The notes under the pieces were generated by a model. It was not told the DNA's origin. It made no database searches and saw only the letters and a list, made by a program, of their open reading frames with translations. Made by a program: the position numbers and the translations under genes. From the NCBI GenBank assembly GCA_964521575.1, contig CAZFSR010000009.1:28770-92769 (forward strand): a DNA stretch of 64,000 bases, written 5' to 3'. The DNA is from 79-D21 sp964521575 (GTDB lineage Bacteria; Synergistota; Synergistia; Synergistales; 79-D21). Below are positions 49,964 through 58,032 of this stretch, piece by piece. Within the stretch, counting starts at the first letter, position 1; every line of letters starts with the position of its first letter.

Positions 49964-51150
49964 GAAGCCTGCGCTGGAGCGGTTGGGTTCTGCTAGCCAT
50001 GCTCTTTTGCGGCTTCGTCCTTCCCATTTTCCTCGAGGGCGATCCGAGAGAGCCGGTGGCTTCGCCTTTTGCAAAACCGGCCTGGGTGGACAGGGAGCAG
50101 CCGCCTGCCATGGTTTTTCCCGTGGCTTCGGGAGAAGGGAAGACGCTTTCCTGGTCCTGGGCGGCACCGCGGGGCCTTTCCGTGTCGGGTGAAGTTCTTT
50201 TCGCCGCCGTCCCCGGCGAGGCCCGGCTCACCTGGGAGACGCCTTCCGGAGAACGGCGGGTTCTAGCGGACCTTTCGGGCCAGCGAAAGGCGGTCCTGGA
50301 CCTGGATGCCCGGGACATGTCATTTCGGGCTTCGCTGGGGCTTTCTCCCTTCGACGAATCGCTGGAGGGGCTTTTCGACGGTCACGGGAAAATCCGGGTC
50401 CGGATCGAAAGCGACGTTCCGGTTGAGAGATCCACCCTCTACGTCCGGATCCCGGGAGAGCGATGGGGCCTTTTCGGCACAGACCAGAGGGGGCGCGACG
50501 TGTTCCGGCTTTTCCTCGCCGGGATTCGCGTTTCCCTTCTCGTCGGGGTCCTGGCCGTGCTGGTCTCCACCCTGATCGGGCTGACCGCGGGGCTGCTCGG
50601 AGGTTACGTCGGCGGGATCGCGGACGCGCTACTGATGCGGACCGTGGATGTTCTCCTCTCCATCCCCATCCTGCCGATCCTCATGGTCCTGGCGGCGCTT
50701 TGGGGGAAGGGCCTGTGGCAGCTCGTCCTGATCCTGGGCCTTTTTTCCTGGATGGGGACTGCCCGGACGGTTCGCGCCATGACGCTTTCCTTCCGGGAGG
50801 CTCCTTACGTCGAGGGCCTTCGGGCGCTGGGGGCCCCGACCCTCTACATCCTGGCCCGCCACGGCGTTCCGACGGTTCTTCCGCTCCTCCTGGCGAACAT
50901 CGCCCTCGGGGTCCCGGGGGTCATTCTCTCCGAGGCGGCCCTGGCCTATCTCGGCCTCTCGGACCCGCGGGTCATCTCCTGGGGGCGGATGCTCCATGAA
51001 GCGCAGTCCTTCGGGGCCTTCACGACGGGAGCCTGGTGGCTGCTCCTGCCGCCTGGACTGGGAATCGCCCTGCTTTGCCTCGTTTTCATGGACCTGGGCC
51101 GAGCCCTCGAGGAATGGGCGGACCCGAGGCTGAAGGGAGGGAAGGCATGA
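49960..51150 (+). CDS. oligopeptide ABC importer permease (DppC/OppC type) with a periplasmic insertion
   Basis: This 396-residue permease is much longer than usual for DppC (about 300). After TM1 (residues ~8-25) comes a hydrophilic region up to residue ~167 with strand-like segments (KTLSWSWAAPRGLSVSGEVLFAAVP, ARLTWETPSG, KIRVRIESDVPVERSTLYVRI). The standard domain then begins GLFGTDQRGRDVFRLFLAGIRVSL and contains the EAA loop EAPYVEGLRALGAPTLYILARHGVPTVLPLL and GVILSEAALAYLGLSDPRVISWGRML. GTG 49960 overlaps the upstream stop codon. Confidence 0.9.
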   Translation: MRSLRWSGWVLLAMLFCGFVLPIFLEGDPREPVASPFAKPAWVDREQPPAMVFPVASGEGKTLSWSWAAPRGLSVSGEVLFAAVPGEARLTWETPSGERRVLADLSGQRKAVLDLDARDMSFRASLGLSPFDESLEGLFDGHGKIRVRIESDVPVERSTLYVRIPGERWGLFGTDQRGRDVFRLFLAGIRVSLLVGVLAVLVSTLIGLTAGLLGGYVGGIADALLMRTVDVLLSIPILPILMVLAALWGKGLWQLVLILGLFSWMGTARTVRAMTLSFREAPYVEGLRALGAPTLYILARHGVPTVLPLLLANIALGVPGVILSEAALAYLGLSDPRVISWGRMLHEAQSFGAFTTGAWWLLLPPGLGIALLCLVFMDLGRALEEWADPRLKGGKA

Positions 51151-51929
51151 TCGCCCTTGAGAACCTCACCGTCCGTTATCGCGTCGGGGGCAGGGAAGTG
51201 CCGGCCCTGACCGGCGTGAGCCTGTCCCTCCAGCCTGGCCGTATCACGGGACTGGTGGGAGAGTCGGGGAGCGGCAAATCGACGCTCGTCATGGCGATCC
51301 TCGGGTTGCTGCCCCCGGAGGCCGAGATCAAAGGCCGTATCCTTATCGACGGGGTCGACGTGGTCGGCATGCCGGAAGCGGAACTGGACCGCTTTCGCTG
51401 GACGCGTGTCGCACTGGTTCCCCAGGGAAGCCAGAATGCCTTCAATCCGGTCCTTTCCGTGGGAGTCCAGGTTGCCGAACCCCTCAGGGTTCATCTGGGG
51501 CTCGGCCGGGCGGAAGCCGAAGAAAAGGCCCGCAGGCTGCTGGAGGAGGTGGGGCTCGGGTCGACGGCGGCTGGCCGTTTTCCCCACGAGCTCTCGGGCG
51601 GGCAGCGCCAGCGGGCGGCTTTGGCAATGGCCCTGTCCTGCGACCCGGCATTCCTCCTGGCCGACGAACCGACCACGGCCCTGGACGTGATCATCCAGGC
51701 CGAGATCGCGGAACTGTTGAGGCGAACCGTCCGGGAGCGAAGGATGGGGATGGCGGTGGTGACCCATGACTTGCCCCTTGCCTCGGGGCTATGTGAAACG
51801 ATTTGCGTCCTGGACGGAGGCCGGCTTGTTGAAACGCTGCCCGCCGGGGACCTGTCGACCGGCGCCAAACACCCGAGGACGGCCGCGCTGGTGAGGGCCC
51901 TCGCTGAAATGGAGGGGAAAAGGCCGTGA
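51147..51929 (+). CDS. oligopeptide ABC importer ATPase (DppD/OppD type)
   Basis: This 260-residue ATPase has Walker A GESGSGKST, Q-loop ALVPQGSQNAFNPVL (typical of the peptide/nickel class), signature HELSGGQRQRAALAMAL, Walker B FLLADEPTTALD and switch His VTHD. The C-terminal oligopeptide-transporter segment is short, with the HPRTAALVRAL tail. ATG 51147 overlaps the permease stop codon by ATGA. Confidence 0.93.
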   Translation: MIALENLTVRYRVGGREVPALTGVSLSLQPGRITGLVGESGSGKSTLVMAILGLLPPEAEIKGRILIDGVDVVGMPEAELDRFRWTRVALVPQGSQNAFNPVLSVGVQVAEPLRVHLGLGRAEAEEKARRLLEEVGLGSTAAGRFPHELSGGQRQRAALAMALSCDPAFLLADEPTTALDVIIQAEIAELLRRTVRERRMGMAVVTHDLPLASGLCETICVLDGGRLVETLPAGDLSTGAKHPRTAALVRALAEMEGKRP

Positions 51930-52849
51930 GCAGGCTGCTGGAGATCCGGGATCTACGGGTGTCCTTCCGCGGACGCCTGGGTTCCGTCCAGGCCCTGAGG
52001 GGAATCGACCTTGCCCTTGACGCGGGCGAGAGCCTGGCCCTCGTCGGGGAATCGGGTTGCGGCAAGACGACGCTCCTGCGTGCCTCCCTCGGGTTGATCA
52101 GGGCCGATGGGGGAAGCATCCGTCTTTTCGGACGGGAGCTGGAGGCCCTGGACAAGAAGGAACGAACGGGGCTCTTGCGCCGGTGCGGGCTGATGCCCCA
52201 GGACCCCTACGGGGCTGTCCCGCCGATGCTTTCCGTGCGGGAGGCGGTCATGGAACCGCTTCTCCTGGTCAACGGATTCCGTTCCAGGGAGGCAAGCGCC
52301 GCGAAGGCGGAAGTCCTTTTGCGGGAGTGGGGGTTGCCTGATCCAGGCCTCTGGGAAGCCAGGGTTTCCCGGTCCCTCTCAGGCGGGCAGCGCCAGCGGG
52401 TCTGCGGGGCCAGGGCCATGGCCCTCGACCCGGAGCTGTTCCTGGCCGACGAGCCGACCAGCATGCAGGATGCCTCCCTCAGGGGAGAGGTCGTATCGGT
52501 CCTTGAAAGACGGGTTGCCTCCGGCATGGGGCTGGTCCTGGTGACGCACGACCTGATCCTGGCCAGGAGGGCCGCGAGGACCGGGTTTGTCCTGTACAAG
52601 GGGAGAGTGGTGGAAAAAGGCCCGACTGCGCTACTGCTCGACAGTCCCCTCCATCCCTACACGGCCGCTCTTTCGAAGGCGCTCCCGAGGCTGGGCAAGC
52701 CCATAACGGCGCCTCCCGAAGCCCGGTTCTCGGAAAACCGTGCGTGTCCCTATGCCGAACGCTGCGAGCAGGCCGATATCGCCTGCCGGGAAGAACCGCA
52801 CCTCAAGGAAGTCCTTCCCGGGCGTTTCGTGGCCTGCCATAAGGCCTGA
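51926..52849 (+). CDS. oligopeptide ABC importer ATPase (DppF/OppF type)
   Basis: This 307-residue ATPase is the second nucleotide-binding subunit. It has Walker A GESGCGKTT, GLMPQDPYGAVPPML, signature RSLSGGQRQRVCGARAMALDPELFLADEPTSMQD and VTHD. Unlike most family members the D-loop reads SMQD instead of S-x-L-D. The C-terminal oligo-HPY extension carries four Cys (CPYAERCEQADIACREEP...VACHK), a pattern that binds an iron-sulfur cluster in some dipeptide and nickel importers. GTG 51926 overlaps the preceding stop codon. Confidence 0.92.
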   Translation: MSRLLEIRDLRVSFRGRLGSVQALRGIDLALDAGESLALVGESGCGKTTLLRASLGLIRADGGSIRLFGRELEALDKKERTGLLRRCGLMPQDPYGAVPPMLSVREAVMEPLLLVNGFRSREASAAKAEVLLREWGLPDPGLWEARVSRSLSGGQRQRVCGARAMALDPELFLADEPTSMQDASLRGEVVSVLERRVASGMGLVLVTHDLILARRAARTGFVLYKGRVVEKGPTALLLDSPLHPYTAALSKALPRLGKPITAPPEARFSENRACPYAERCEQADIACREEPHLKEVLPGRFVACHKA

Positions 52850-52877
52850 CAAGGATTCCCGAACAGGAGGTTTGCCG

Positions 52878-53369
52878 ATGTCCTTTCCGGAAAAAGGCCG
52901 GGCATACCCGGCTTTCATCGCCAGGAGCGCACTGGTTGCCGCACTTTATGCCCTGCTGGTCCTGGCGTTCGCGCCGCTGTCCTTCGGGCCGGTCCAGTTC
53001 CGTGTCGCCGAAGCCCTGACTCTCCTTCCGTGGCTTTTTCCCGAGGCGATCCCGGGGCTTTTTGTGGGTTGCCTCGTCTCCAATTTCTTCGGGGGTCTCG
53101 GGCTCGTCGACATGGTGTTCGGCAGCCTGGCCACCCTGGTCGCGGCCTGGCTGACGAGGCGCATGCCGAACGTTTTCTGGGCGGCGGTTCCGCCGGTCCT
53201 GGTCAACGCGGTTGTCGTGGGGACCTACCTCTCTTACCTGCTGGAGCTCCCCGTGGCCGCGACGATTCTCTACGTTGGGCTTGGCCAGGCCGGGGTCTGT
53301 TTCCTGCTGGGGATTCCCCTGGCAACGCTACTGGGCCGGGTCCTGAAGGAAAAGAAAGCGAAGGCATGA
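52878..53369 (+). CDS. queT: QueT-like ECF transporter S component
   Basis: This 163-residue membrane protein has five to six helices and matches the QueT family, the substrate-binding S component for queuosine precursors in energy-coupling-factor importers. Family marks are FGPVQFRVAEALTLLPWLFPEAIPGLFVGCLVSNFFGGLGLVDMVFGSLATLVAAWL. It needs the shared ECF A/A'/T module, which is not in this window. AGGAGG lies seven bases before the ATG. No PreQ1 riboswitch can fit in the 28 bases upstream, so the gene is likely transcribed with the ABC importer. Confidence 0.82.
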   Translation: MSFPEKGRAYPAFIARSALVAALYALLVLAFAPLSFGPVQFRVAEALTLLPWLFPEAIPGLFVGCLVSNFFGGLGLVDMVFGSLATLVAAWLTRRMPNVFWAAVPPVLVNAVVVGTYLSYLLELPVAATILYVGLGQAGVCFLLGIPLATLLGRVLKEKKAKA

Positions 53370-53373
53370 AAAA

Positions 53374-53402
53374 GGGGCTCCCAGAGGGGAGCCCCAGTTT
53401 TT
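53374..53402 (+). terminator. intrinsic terminator after queT
   Basis: A 9-bp stem (53374-53382 with 53387-53395), a four-base loop and a T5 run end the importer-queT operon. It lies beside the stop codon of the convergent repeat-protein gene. Confidence 0.85.
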
Positions 53403-53413
53403 ACGGTACCGTT

Positions 53414-55564
53414 TCAGGGAACGCGAACCCTGGTCGTGGTGCCGTCGTCCCAGGTTGCAGTCAGTTCGTAGCGGGATGTCGGCGACTGCAGGGTGCCGTT
53501 ATTTTCAACGAAGAGATGGAGAGTCCGGTTTGGCGGAACCGGGATGGAGATGGAACCGTTCGGGCGGTTCAGGAGGGCTCCCCCCGGAACACGGACGGCC
53601 ATCGTCCAGCGCCCGTTGGCAGGGACGGTGTCCCAGATCCCCCGAACCCCGATGTTGGTGAGGGAAAGCGCCGTGATGGTTCCCTTTCCCCTGATCCGCA
53701 GCGTAAAGAACCAGTCCCCCCTGCCGTTTCTCCTCAACGCCTCGTAGGGGCCGACAAAATCGCTTCCCGAGGCCTGGGGCCTGGAAAGGGCCAATTCGCG
53801 CTTTTCGACCTGCGGGCCGCCCGCGAAGCCCCCTGCGGGAATCTCTTTCTCGAGCAGGCGCCCGTCGTTGAGGGCGAGAGAGATCCGCCACGCGGAAGCG
53901 GGGTCAGCCAGGGTCCTGTTGTCCTCAACCCAAAGCTGCAGGTTTGTCGGGCCCTCGAAGGGGATCCTCACTGAGCCGTTGGAAGCGTTCAGTACGCCTC
54001 CGCCGGGTTTCGTCACCGCCAACAGCCAGCGTCCGTTGCCCGGGATGGTGTCCCATTCGCCTCCCCTGGTCGTGTTGACCAGGCGGATGCCCGTGATCGT
54101 TCCCTTTCCCTGCAGCTTGATGTCGAAACGGTAGTCCCGGTTCAGGTTGCCCGCCAGGGCTTCCCCTTCCCCGACGTAATCGAACGCCCCGACACCGGCC
54201 AGCGCCGCTTCGAGGAAGTCTCCCCCGTCCGTTTCGGCCGGGGTGCTGGACGGCGCGATATCGGTTTCAAGGACCCTTCCGTCGTCGTAGACCAGCGTTA
54301 GCCGGGACCGTGTTTCGGGTCTTCCGAGTGAATCGTTGTCCTCGATCCAGAGGATGAGCGCCGTCCCTCCGGAAACGCCGATGTTGACCGACCCGTCGGA
54401 GCGGTTAAGGATGTCTCCGTTCGTCTTCGTCACCGCGAGCAGCCACTTGCCGTTCCCCGGCAGGGTGTCCCATTCGCCGGAGGGGCCCTTCACGTTGGCG
54501 ACCTTCATCCCGATAATGGTTCCAGGGTAGTCGAGTTTCACGTCGATCCGCCAGTCGGGTTTGCCGTTCCCGGACCGCCTTTCGTCCCTCCCGACAATAT
54601 CCCTGTTCCCCTCGCCCATCATCGTCGCCTGCAGGTGTTCGCCCTGCTGCGGAGGCTGCGTTTCAACGGCCTGGGCGGCGATCGTTCCCCGGAGGCGCTT
54701 GCCGTCGGCAAATCGCAGGATCACCTCGAACCGCGAGTTCCCGTCGGCGATCGAACCGTCGTCCGACATCCAAAGATCGAGGACCGTCCTGCCCGAAATC
54801 TGGATTTCGACGCTGCCGTCGTTCCTGTTGAGGGTCTCCCTGCCCCGGACGACAGCCACGGCCCACCGCCCGTTCCCTGGGATCGTGTCCCAGGCGGAAG
54901 TCGGTCTTCCTTCCACGAGGTTGCGGACCTCCACCTCGGTCAGGAGGCCCTCCCCTTCAAGTTCCATCCGAATCCGCTCGTCAAGCCGGCCGTCGCCCCG
55001 CAACGTCTCGTCGCGGCCGGTAAGGTCCCGTTTCGTTCCGTCCATCCAGTTCACGGAGACGATCCTTGCCGTTGTAGCGGTGATGGAAGGGGGGATCGTG
55101 ATCGTGGACCTTGCTTCCGAGTTGTCAAGGAACCGGGCCGTGAGAGTGAATCGCCCTCCCCGGGCGATGTCCCCGTTGTCGGCAACCGAGAATTCCAGGT
55201 TCACTCCCATCAGGAAGGGAACCATGGGCAGCCTGCCGTTTGCCTCGGTCAGGAGGTTGCCGGACCCGTCCCTGACCCGCATACCCCAGCTTGAGTTCCC
55301 CGGGGTCGTGTCCCAGCTGCCGTTTCCGTCCAACGCTCTCAGGGACAGTCCGGCCAGAGCCCCCGCCCCGGTGATCGATACCGAAAAACGGGCGTCCGGC
55401 CTTCCGTCCGGCGTGCTGCTTTCTCCCTGCCCCACCGCGTCGGAAGGGCCGAAACCGTTGAAGGTCAAGCCCCCAATTTCGCCCATCGCTGCGAATGCCC
55501 CCGTCGCCGCCAGCAAAATGACGGCTATGGAGGCAACGAAGAATCCGAAAGCCTTGCGTCTCAT
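53414..55564 (-). CDS. secreted protein with five tandem ~140-residue repeats
   Basis: This 716-residue protein has a Sec signal peptide (residues 1-26, cleavage near AFA-A) and five tandem repeats. Each repeat shows a core WDTxPGNGxW, then L-N/T-x-x-N/D-G-S-V-x-I and a strand ending L-x-L-W-x-E/D-D-N, followed by a D-G-R/K strand. The core Trp is at 84, 225, 365, 504 and 644, a period of 139-141 residues. The repeats look all-beta, like Ig or jelly-roll modules. No catalytic motif, anchor or known domain is recognised, so a structural or adhesive extracellular role is possible but unproven. AGGAGGGG precedes the ATG. Confidence 0.85.
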   Translation of the reverse strand: MRRKAFGFFVASIAVILLAATGAFAAMGEIGGLTFNGFGPSDAVGQGESSTPDGRPDARFSVSITGAGALAGLSLRALDGNGSWDTTPGNSSWGMRVRDGSGNLLTEANGRLPMVPFLMGVNLEFSVADNGDIARGGRFTLTARFLDNSEARSTITIPPSITATTARIVSVNWMDGTKRDLTGRDETLRGDGRLDERIRMELEGEGLLTEVEVRNLVEGRPTSAWDTIPGNGRWAVAVVRGRETLNRNDGSVEIQISGRTVLDLWMSDDGSIADGNSRFEVILRFADGKRLRGTIAAQAVETQPPQQGEHLQATMMGEGNRDIVGRDERRSGNGKPDWRIDVKLDYPGTIIGMKVANVKGPSGEWDTLPGNGKWLLAVTKTNGDILNRSDGSVNIGVSGGTALILWIEDNDSLGRPETRSRLTLVYDDGRVLETDIAPSSTPAETDGGDFLEAALAGVGAFDYVGEGEALAGNLNRDYRFDIKLQGKGTITGIRLVNTTRGGEWDTIPGNGRWLLAVTKPGGGVLNASNGSVRIPFEGPTNLQLWVEDNRTLADPASAWRISLALNDGRLLEKEIPAGGFAGGPQVEKRELALSRPQASGSDFVGPYEALRRNGRGDWFFTLRIRGKGTITALSLTNIGVRGIWDTVPANGRWTMAVRVPGGALLNRPNGSISIPVPPNRTLHLFVENNGTLQSPTSRYELTATWDDGTTTRVRVP

Positions 55565-55590
55565 TTGGACCCCTCCTTTTTAATTACCCC

Positions 55591-55624
55591 CTATTGGTGT
55601 TAACAATAGACAAATATTTTAGCA
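55591..55624 (-). promoter_or_regulatory. extended -10 promoter and palindrome of the repeat-protein gene
   Basis: On the minus strand TGC-TAAAAT (55624-55616) forms an extended -10. The inverted repeat CTATTG-N7-CAATAG (55591-55609) begins at the predicted start point and may be an operator. Confidence 0.5.
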
Positions 55625-55703
55625 TGTAGTTGAATCGCCGTCACCGGGGCTTTCCAGGATCGCGCCTAGAATGTTACCATTCGTTTAAACGGAGGTGGGC
55701 CGG

Positions 55704-56507
55704 GTGACGAAAATCATGCTCTGCGGCCGAGGAGGAAGCGGCAAAAGCACGGTGACGGCGATGATGGCCCGTTACCTGGCGGCAAACGGGCAGAATGTCC
55801 TTGTCATGGACTCGGACACGAGCAGCCGGTCCCTGTCCGGGATGGTCGGGCTCAAGCGCCCCGAGAGAAGCCTTGCCGACGAGCTGGGGGGACCCGAAGC
55901 CCTGACGAGAAAGCTCGGGGCCTACCTCGCGCCCTCCGTTTCGCAGGAATCCCGGCGAATTCACGTGGACGAGCTTCCGGCCGCATGCACGAGCCGCAGG
56001 GATTGCCTGGCGCTTCTCGAGGTGGGGAAAGCCTGGCCCGGCGGGGAGGAAGCCGGAGACATCCTCGAGGAGCTGGGAAGGACCCTCCTGAGCCGACTGG
56101 ATGACCGCAATTGGTGGGTTCTCGTCGACAACGAGGCCGGCATGGACCGGTACGGGACCAGCCACCGCCTGACGGACGCCTTCCTTTTCGTGTCCGACGG
56201 ATCGGTGGAGTCCCTGGAGTCGGCGGCTTTTGCCACCCGCCTGTTCCTGGAGGTTGAAAAGCCCCTCCTGGTACTGCTCAACGGGGTTGCCCCGGAAAAG
56301 AAGGAAGAGGCGACATCCATGGCCCGGCGACTAGGGGTGTCGATCGACGCTGTGCTGCTTCCCGATGCCGCCGTCCGCGAAGCGTCCCGTGAAGGCCGGC
56401 CCGTTCCCCTGAAAGGAGAGGCAGCGGCGGTGATCGGCCAGGTCCTGCTCCGCCTGGAATCTGTCTTGAACCCTACCGGAAGGGCCCAGGTCCGCAGGCG
56501 GTCGTAG
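55704..56507 (+). CDS. CooC-like ATPase (MinD/ParA family)
   Basis: This 267-residue SIMIBI-class ATPase resembles CooC, which helps insert nickel into carbon monoxide dehydrogenase. It starts TKIMLCGRGGSGKSTVTAMMARYLAANGQNVLVMDSDTSSRSL (deviant Walker A and the switch Asp), then VLVDNEAGMDRYGTSHRLTDAFLFVSDGS, a stretch typical of CooC (EAGxEH), and LLVLLNGV. The C-x-C nickel motif of CooC is not evident. No carbon monoxide dehydrogenase gene is in view, so its client is unknown. GTG 55704 has GGAGGT seven bases upstream. Confidence 0.75.
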   Translation: MTKIMLCGRGGSGKSTVTAMMARYLAANGQNVLVMDSDTSSRSLSGMVGLKRPERSLADELGGPEALTRKLGAYLAPSVSQESRRIHVDELPAACTSRRDCLALLEVGKAWPGGEEAGDILEELGRTLLSRLDDRNWWVLVDNEAGMDRYGTSHRLTDAFLFVSDGSVESLESAAFATRLFLEVEKPLLVLLNGVAPEKKEEATSMARRLGVSIDAVLLPDAAVREASREGRPVPLKGEAAAVIGQVLLRLESVLNPTGRAQVRRRS

Positions 56508-56516
56508 AGGGGGCGG

Positions 56517-56545
56517 TTGACACTTCGCCTTCCCGGTTGTAGAGT
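56517..56545 (+). promoter_or_regulatory. sigma70 promoter of thiT
   Basis: A perfect TTGACA (56517-56522) and TAGAGT (56540-56545) are spaced 17 bp. Transcription should start near 56552, at the 5' end of the TPP riboswitch. Confidence 0.75.
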
Positions 56546-56552
56546 CGGCTTG

Positions 56553-56642
56553 GCATCGGGGGAGTCGGGACACCGACTGAGAGGAGGCGAAGGCCTCGAC
56601 CCCTGGAACCTGATCCGGGTCATGCCGGCGAAGGAAAGATGC
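56553..56642 (+). promoter_or_regulatory. TPP riboswitch (THI element)
   Basis: The conserved thiamine-diphosphate aptamer core is clear: CTGAGAGG near 56577, GACCC, GGAACCTGATCCGGGTCATG around 56605-56624 and CGGCGAAGGAAAG before the closing arm. The P1 stem pairs GCATC (56553-56557) with GATGC (56638-56642). It lies in the leader of thiT and should shut expression when thiamine diphosphate is abundant. The expression platform is the 125 bases that follow; a GCGGTC/GACCGC hairpin is visible there, but I cannot tell whether control is by termination or RBS masking. Confidence 0.95.
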
Positions 56643-56767
56643 GGGTAGACGCAAGCCTCTTTTCCCTCCCCTTCCCCTTGAGGTTCCCCTTTCCCGAATG
56701 TCCACTAACTGTCCATGCGGCGGTCTGGTGACCGCGGCCTGGAGCAGGAATTTGGGGGAATCCGGTC

Positions 56768-57268
56768 ATGAAGCCCAACGTGAAGATCATGGTTGAAGGT
56801 GCCCTGGCGGCTGCCCTGACGGTTGCGCTTTCCTACGTGAAGCTATGGGAAATGCCCCAGGGGGGATCGATCACCCTGGAAGCGATTCCGCTCCTGGTGT
56901 TTTCATTGAGGCGGGGGGTGCGTTCAGGCGCGGGGGCCGGAGCGGTGGCGGGCCTTCTCCAGCTGCTGCTTGGCGGGTACGTCGTTCACCCGGCACAGGC
57001 CCTGCTGGATTATCCCATGGCCTTTGCCGCACTCGGAATAGCCGGGATTGCGCGGAAGCCGCTCTGGGTTGGAACTGTCCTTGGAAGCCTGGCCAGGTTC
57101 GTTTGCCATCTCGTTTCGGGAGCGATTTTCTTCGGGAGTTATGCGCCGAAGGGAACGAACGTCTGGCTCTACTCAGCGACCTATAACGGCAGCTACATGC
57201 TTCCCAACCTGGTCATCGCGGTCGTTGCCGTCTATCTTCTCTGGCCACGGCTTTCGCGAATTTCCTAG
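56768..57268 (+). CDS. thiT: thiamine ECF transporter S component
   Basis: This 166-residue six-helix membrane protein binds thiamine for import through a shared ECF module. ThiT signatures are PQGGSITLEAIPLLVFSLRRG, GYVVHPAQALLDYPMAFAALG, RFVCHLVSGAIFFGSYAPKGTNVWLYSATYNGSYMLPN, including residues (Trp, His, Tyr, Asn) that contact thiamine in characterised homologues. The upstream TPP riboswitch confirms the ligand. The general ECF subunits must be encoded elsewhere. It ends convergent with pssA, 20 bases apart. Confidence 0.95.
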   Translation: MKPNVKIMVEGALAAALTVALSYVKLWEMPQGGSITLEAIPLLVFSLRRGVRSGAGAGAVAGLLQLLLGGYVVHPAQALLDYPMAFAALGIAGIARKPLWVGTVLGSLARFVCHLVSGAIFFGSYAPKGTNVWLYSATYNGSYMLPNLVIAVVAVYLLWPRLSRIS

Positions 57269-57288
57269 GCCTGGAAAGGAAGAGGGAA

Positions 57289-58032
57289 TCAGGCCTCGTT
57301 TTCAACCTCTTCGTCCAGCTCGGAGGTGTCGACCGCAAGCCAGCGTCTCCAGTCGAAGCGGAAGAACCCGCTAACGATGTAGATGGACATTGCAGCCAGG
57401 GCGGCCTTGCCCTGCAGGGTGACGATGAGGGCAACGGTAAGGGCGAACATGAAGGCGACCTTCATCCGGTTGACGTTTCCGCTCCTGAGGCGCTTCAAGT
57501 TGCCGTAAGGGATGCTCGAGACCATCAGGAGGCCTGTTCCCACAGCCAAGGCTCCCGCGAGGACCGGCGGGAGCGCGAAGTTCCCCATGACGAGAGACGC
57601 CAGGAAAAGTCCGCCGGCCGGGATGGGGAGGCCCTGAAAGGGCCCAGGGACGTGACAGACGTTGAAACGGGCCAGGCGCAGCGCTCCGCAAAGGCCAAAA
57701 AAGGCCGCCGCCAGTGCGCCGATGATCCCGAACCAGCCCCAGAGGAAAACGGCATAGAAGAGGAGGGCAGGAGCAGCGCCGAAACTGACGACATCCGCCA
57801 GGCTGTCCAGTTCGACGCCGAACTCGGTGCTTCCTCCAAGGCTGCGGGCCATCTTGCCGTCCATGGCATCGAAGAAGACCGCCGCCATGATGAGCCAGGC
57901 CGCGGGCTCGTAATGTCCCTGGAGTGTCAGGATCATCGAAAGAACCCCGCTCAGGATGTTGCCGCTGGTGATCATGTTCGGGATGATTTTCCGGAAGGGC
58001 AGGTTGCGGGGCTTACGACGGATTCGTTTCAT
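57289..58032 (-). CDS. pssA: CDP-diacylglycerol-serine O-phosphatidyltransferase
   Basis: This 247-residue membrane enzyme makes phosphatidylserine from CDP-diacylglycerol and serine. The CDP-alcohol phosphatidyltransferase motif is FFDAMDGKMARSLGGSTEFGVELDSLADVVSFG (D-G-x2-A-R-x8-G-x3-D-x3-D). N-terminal IPNMITSGNILSGVLSMI is typical of PssA. About seven membrane helices are present. ATG 58032 has GGAGG nine bases upstream and overlaps the psd gene. With psd it yields phosphatidylethanolamine, the main lipid of many Gram-negative cells. Confidence 0.93.
   Translation of the reverse strand: MKRIRRKPRNLPFRKIIPNMITSGNILSGVLSMILTLQGHYEPAAWLIMAAVFFDAMDGKMARSLGGSTEFGVELDSLADVVSFGAAPALLFYAVFLWGWFGIIGALAAAFFGLCGALRLARFNVCHVPGPFQGLPIPAGGLFLASLVMGNFALPPVLAGALAVGTGLLMVSSIPYGNLKRLRSGNVNRMKVAFMFALTVALIVTLQGKAALAAMSIYIVSGFFRFDWRRWLAVDTSELDEEVENEA

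Noticed and set aside
52850..52877. PreQ1 riboswitch upstream of queT
   Set aside because: Only 28 bases separate queT from the preceding gene and they contain little beyond the RBS.
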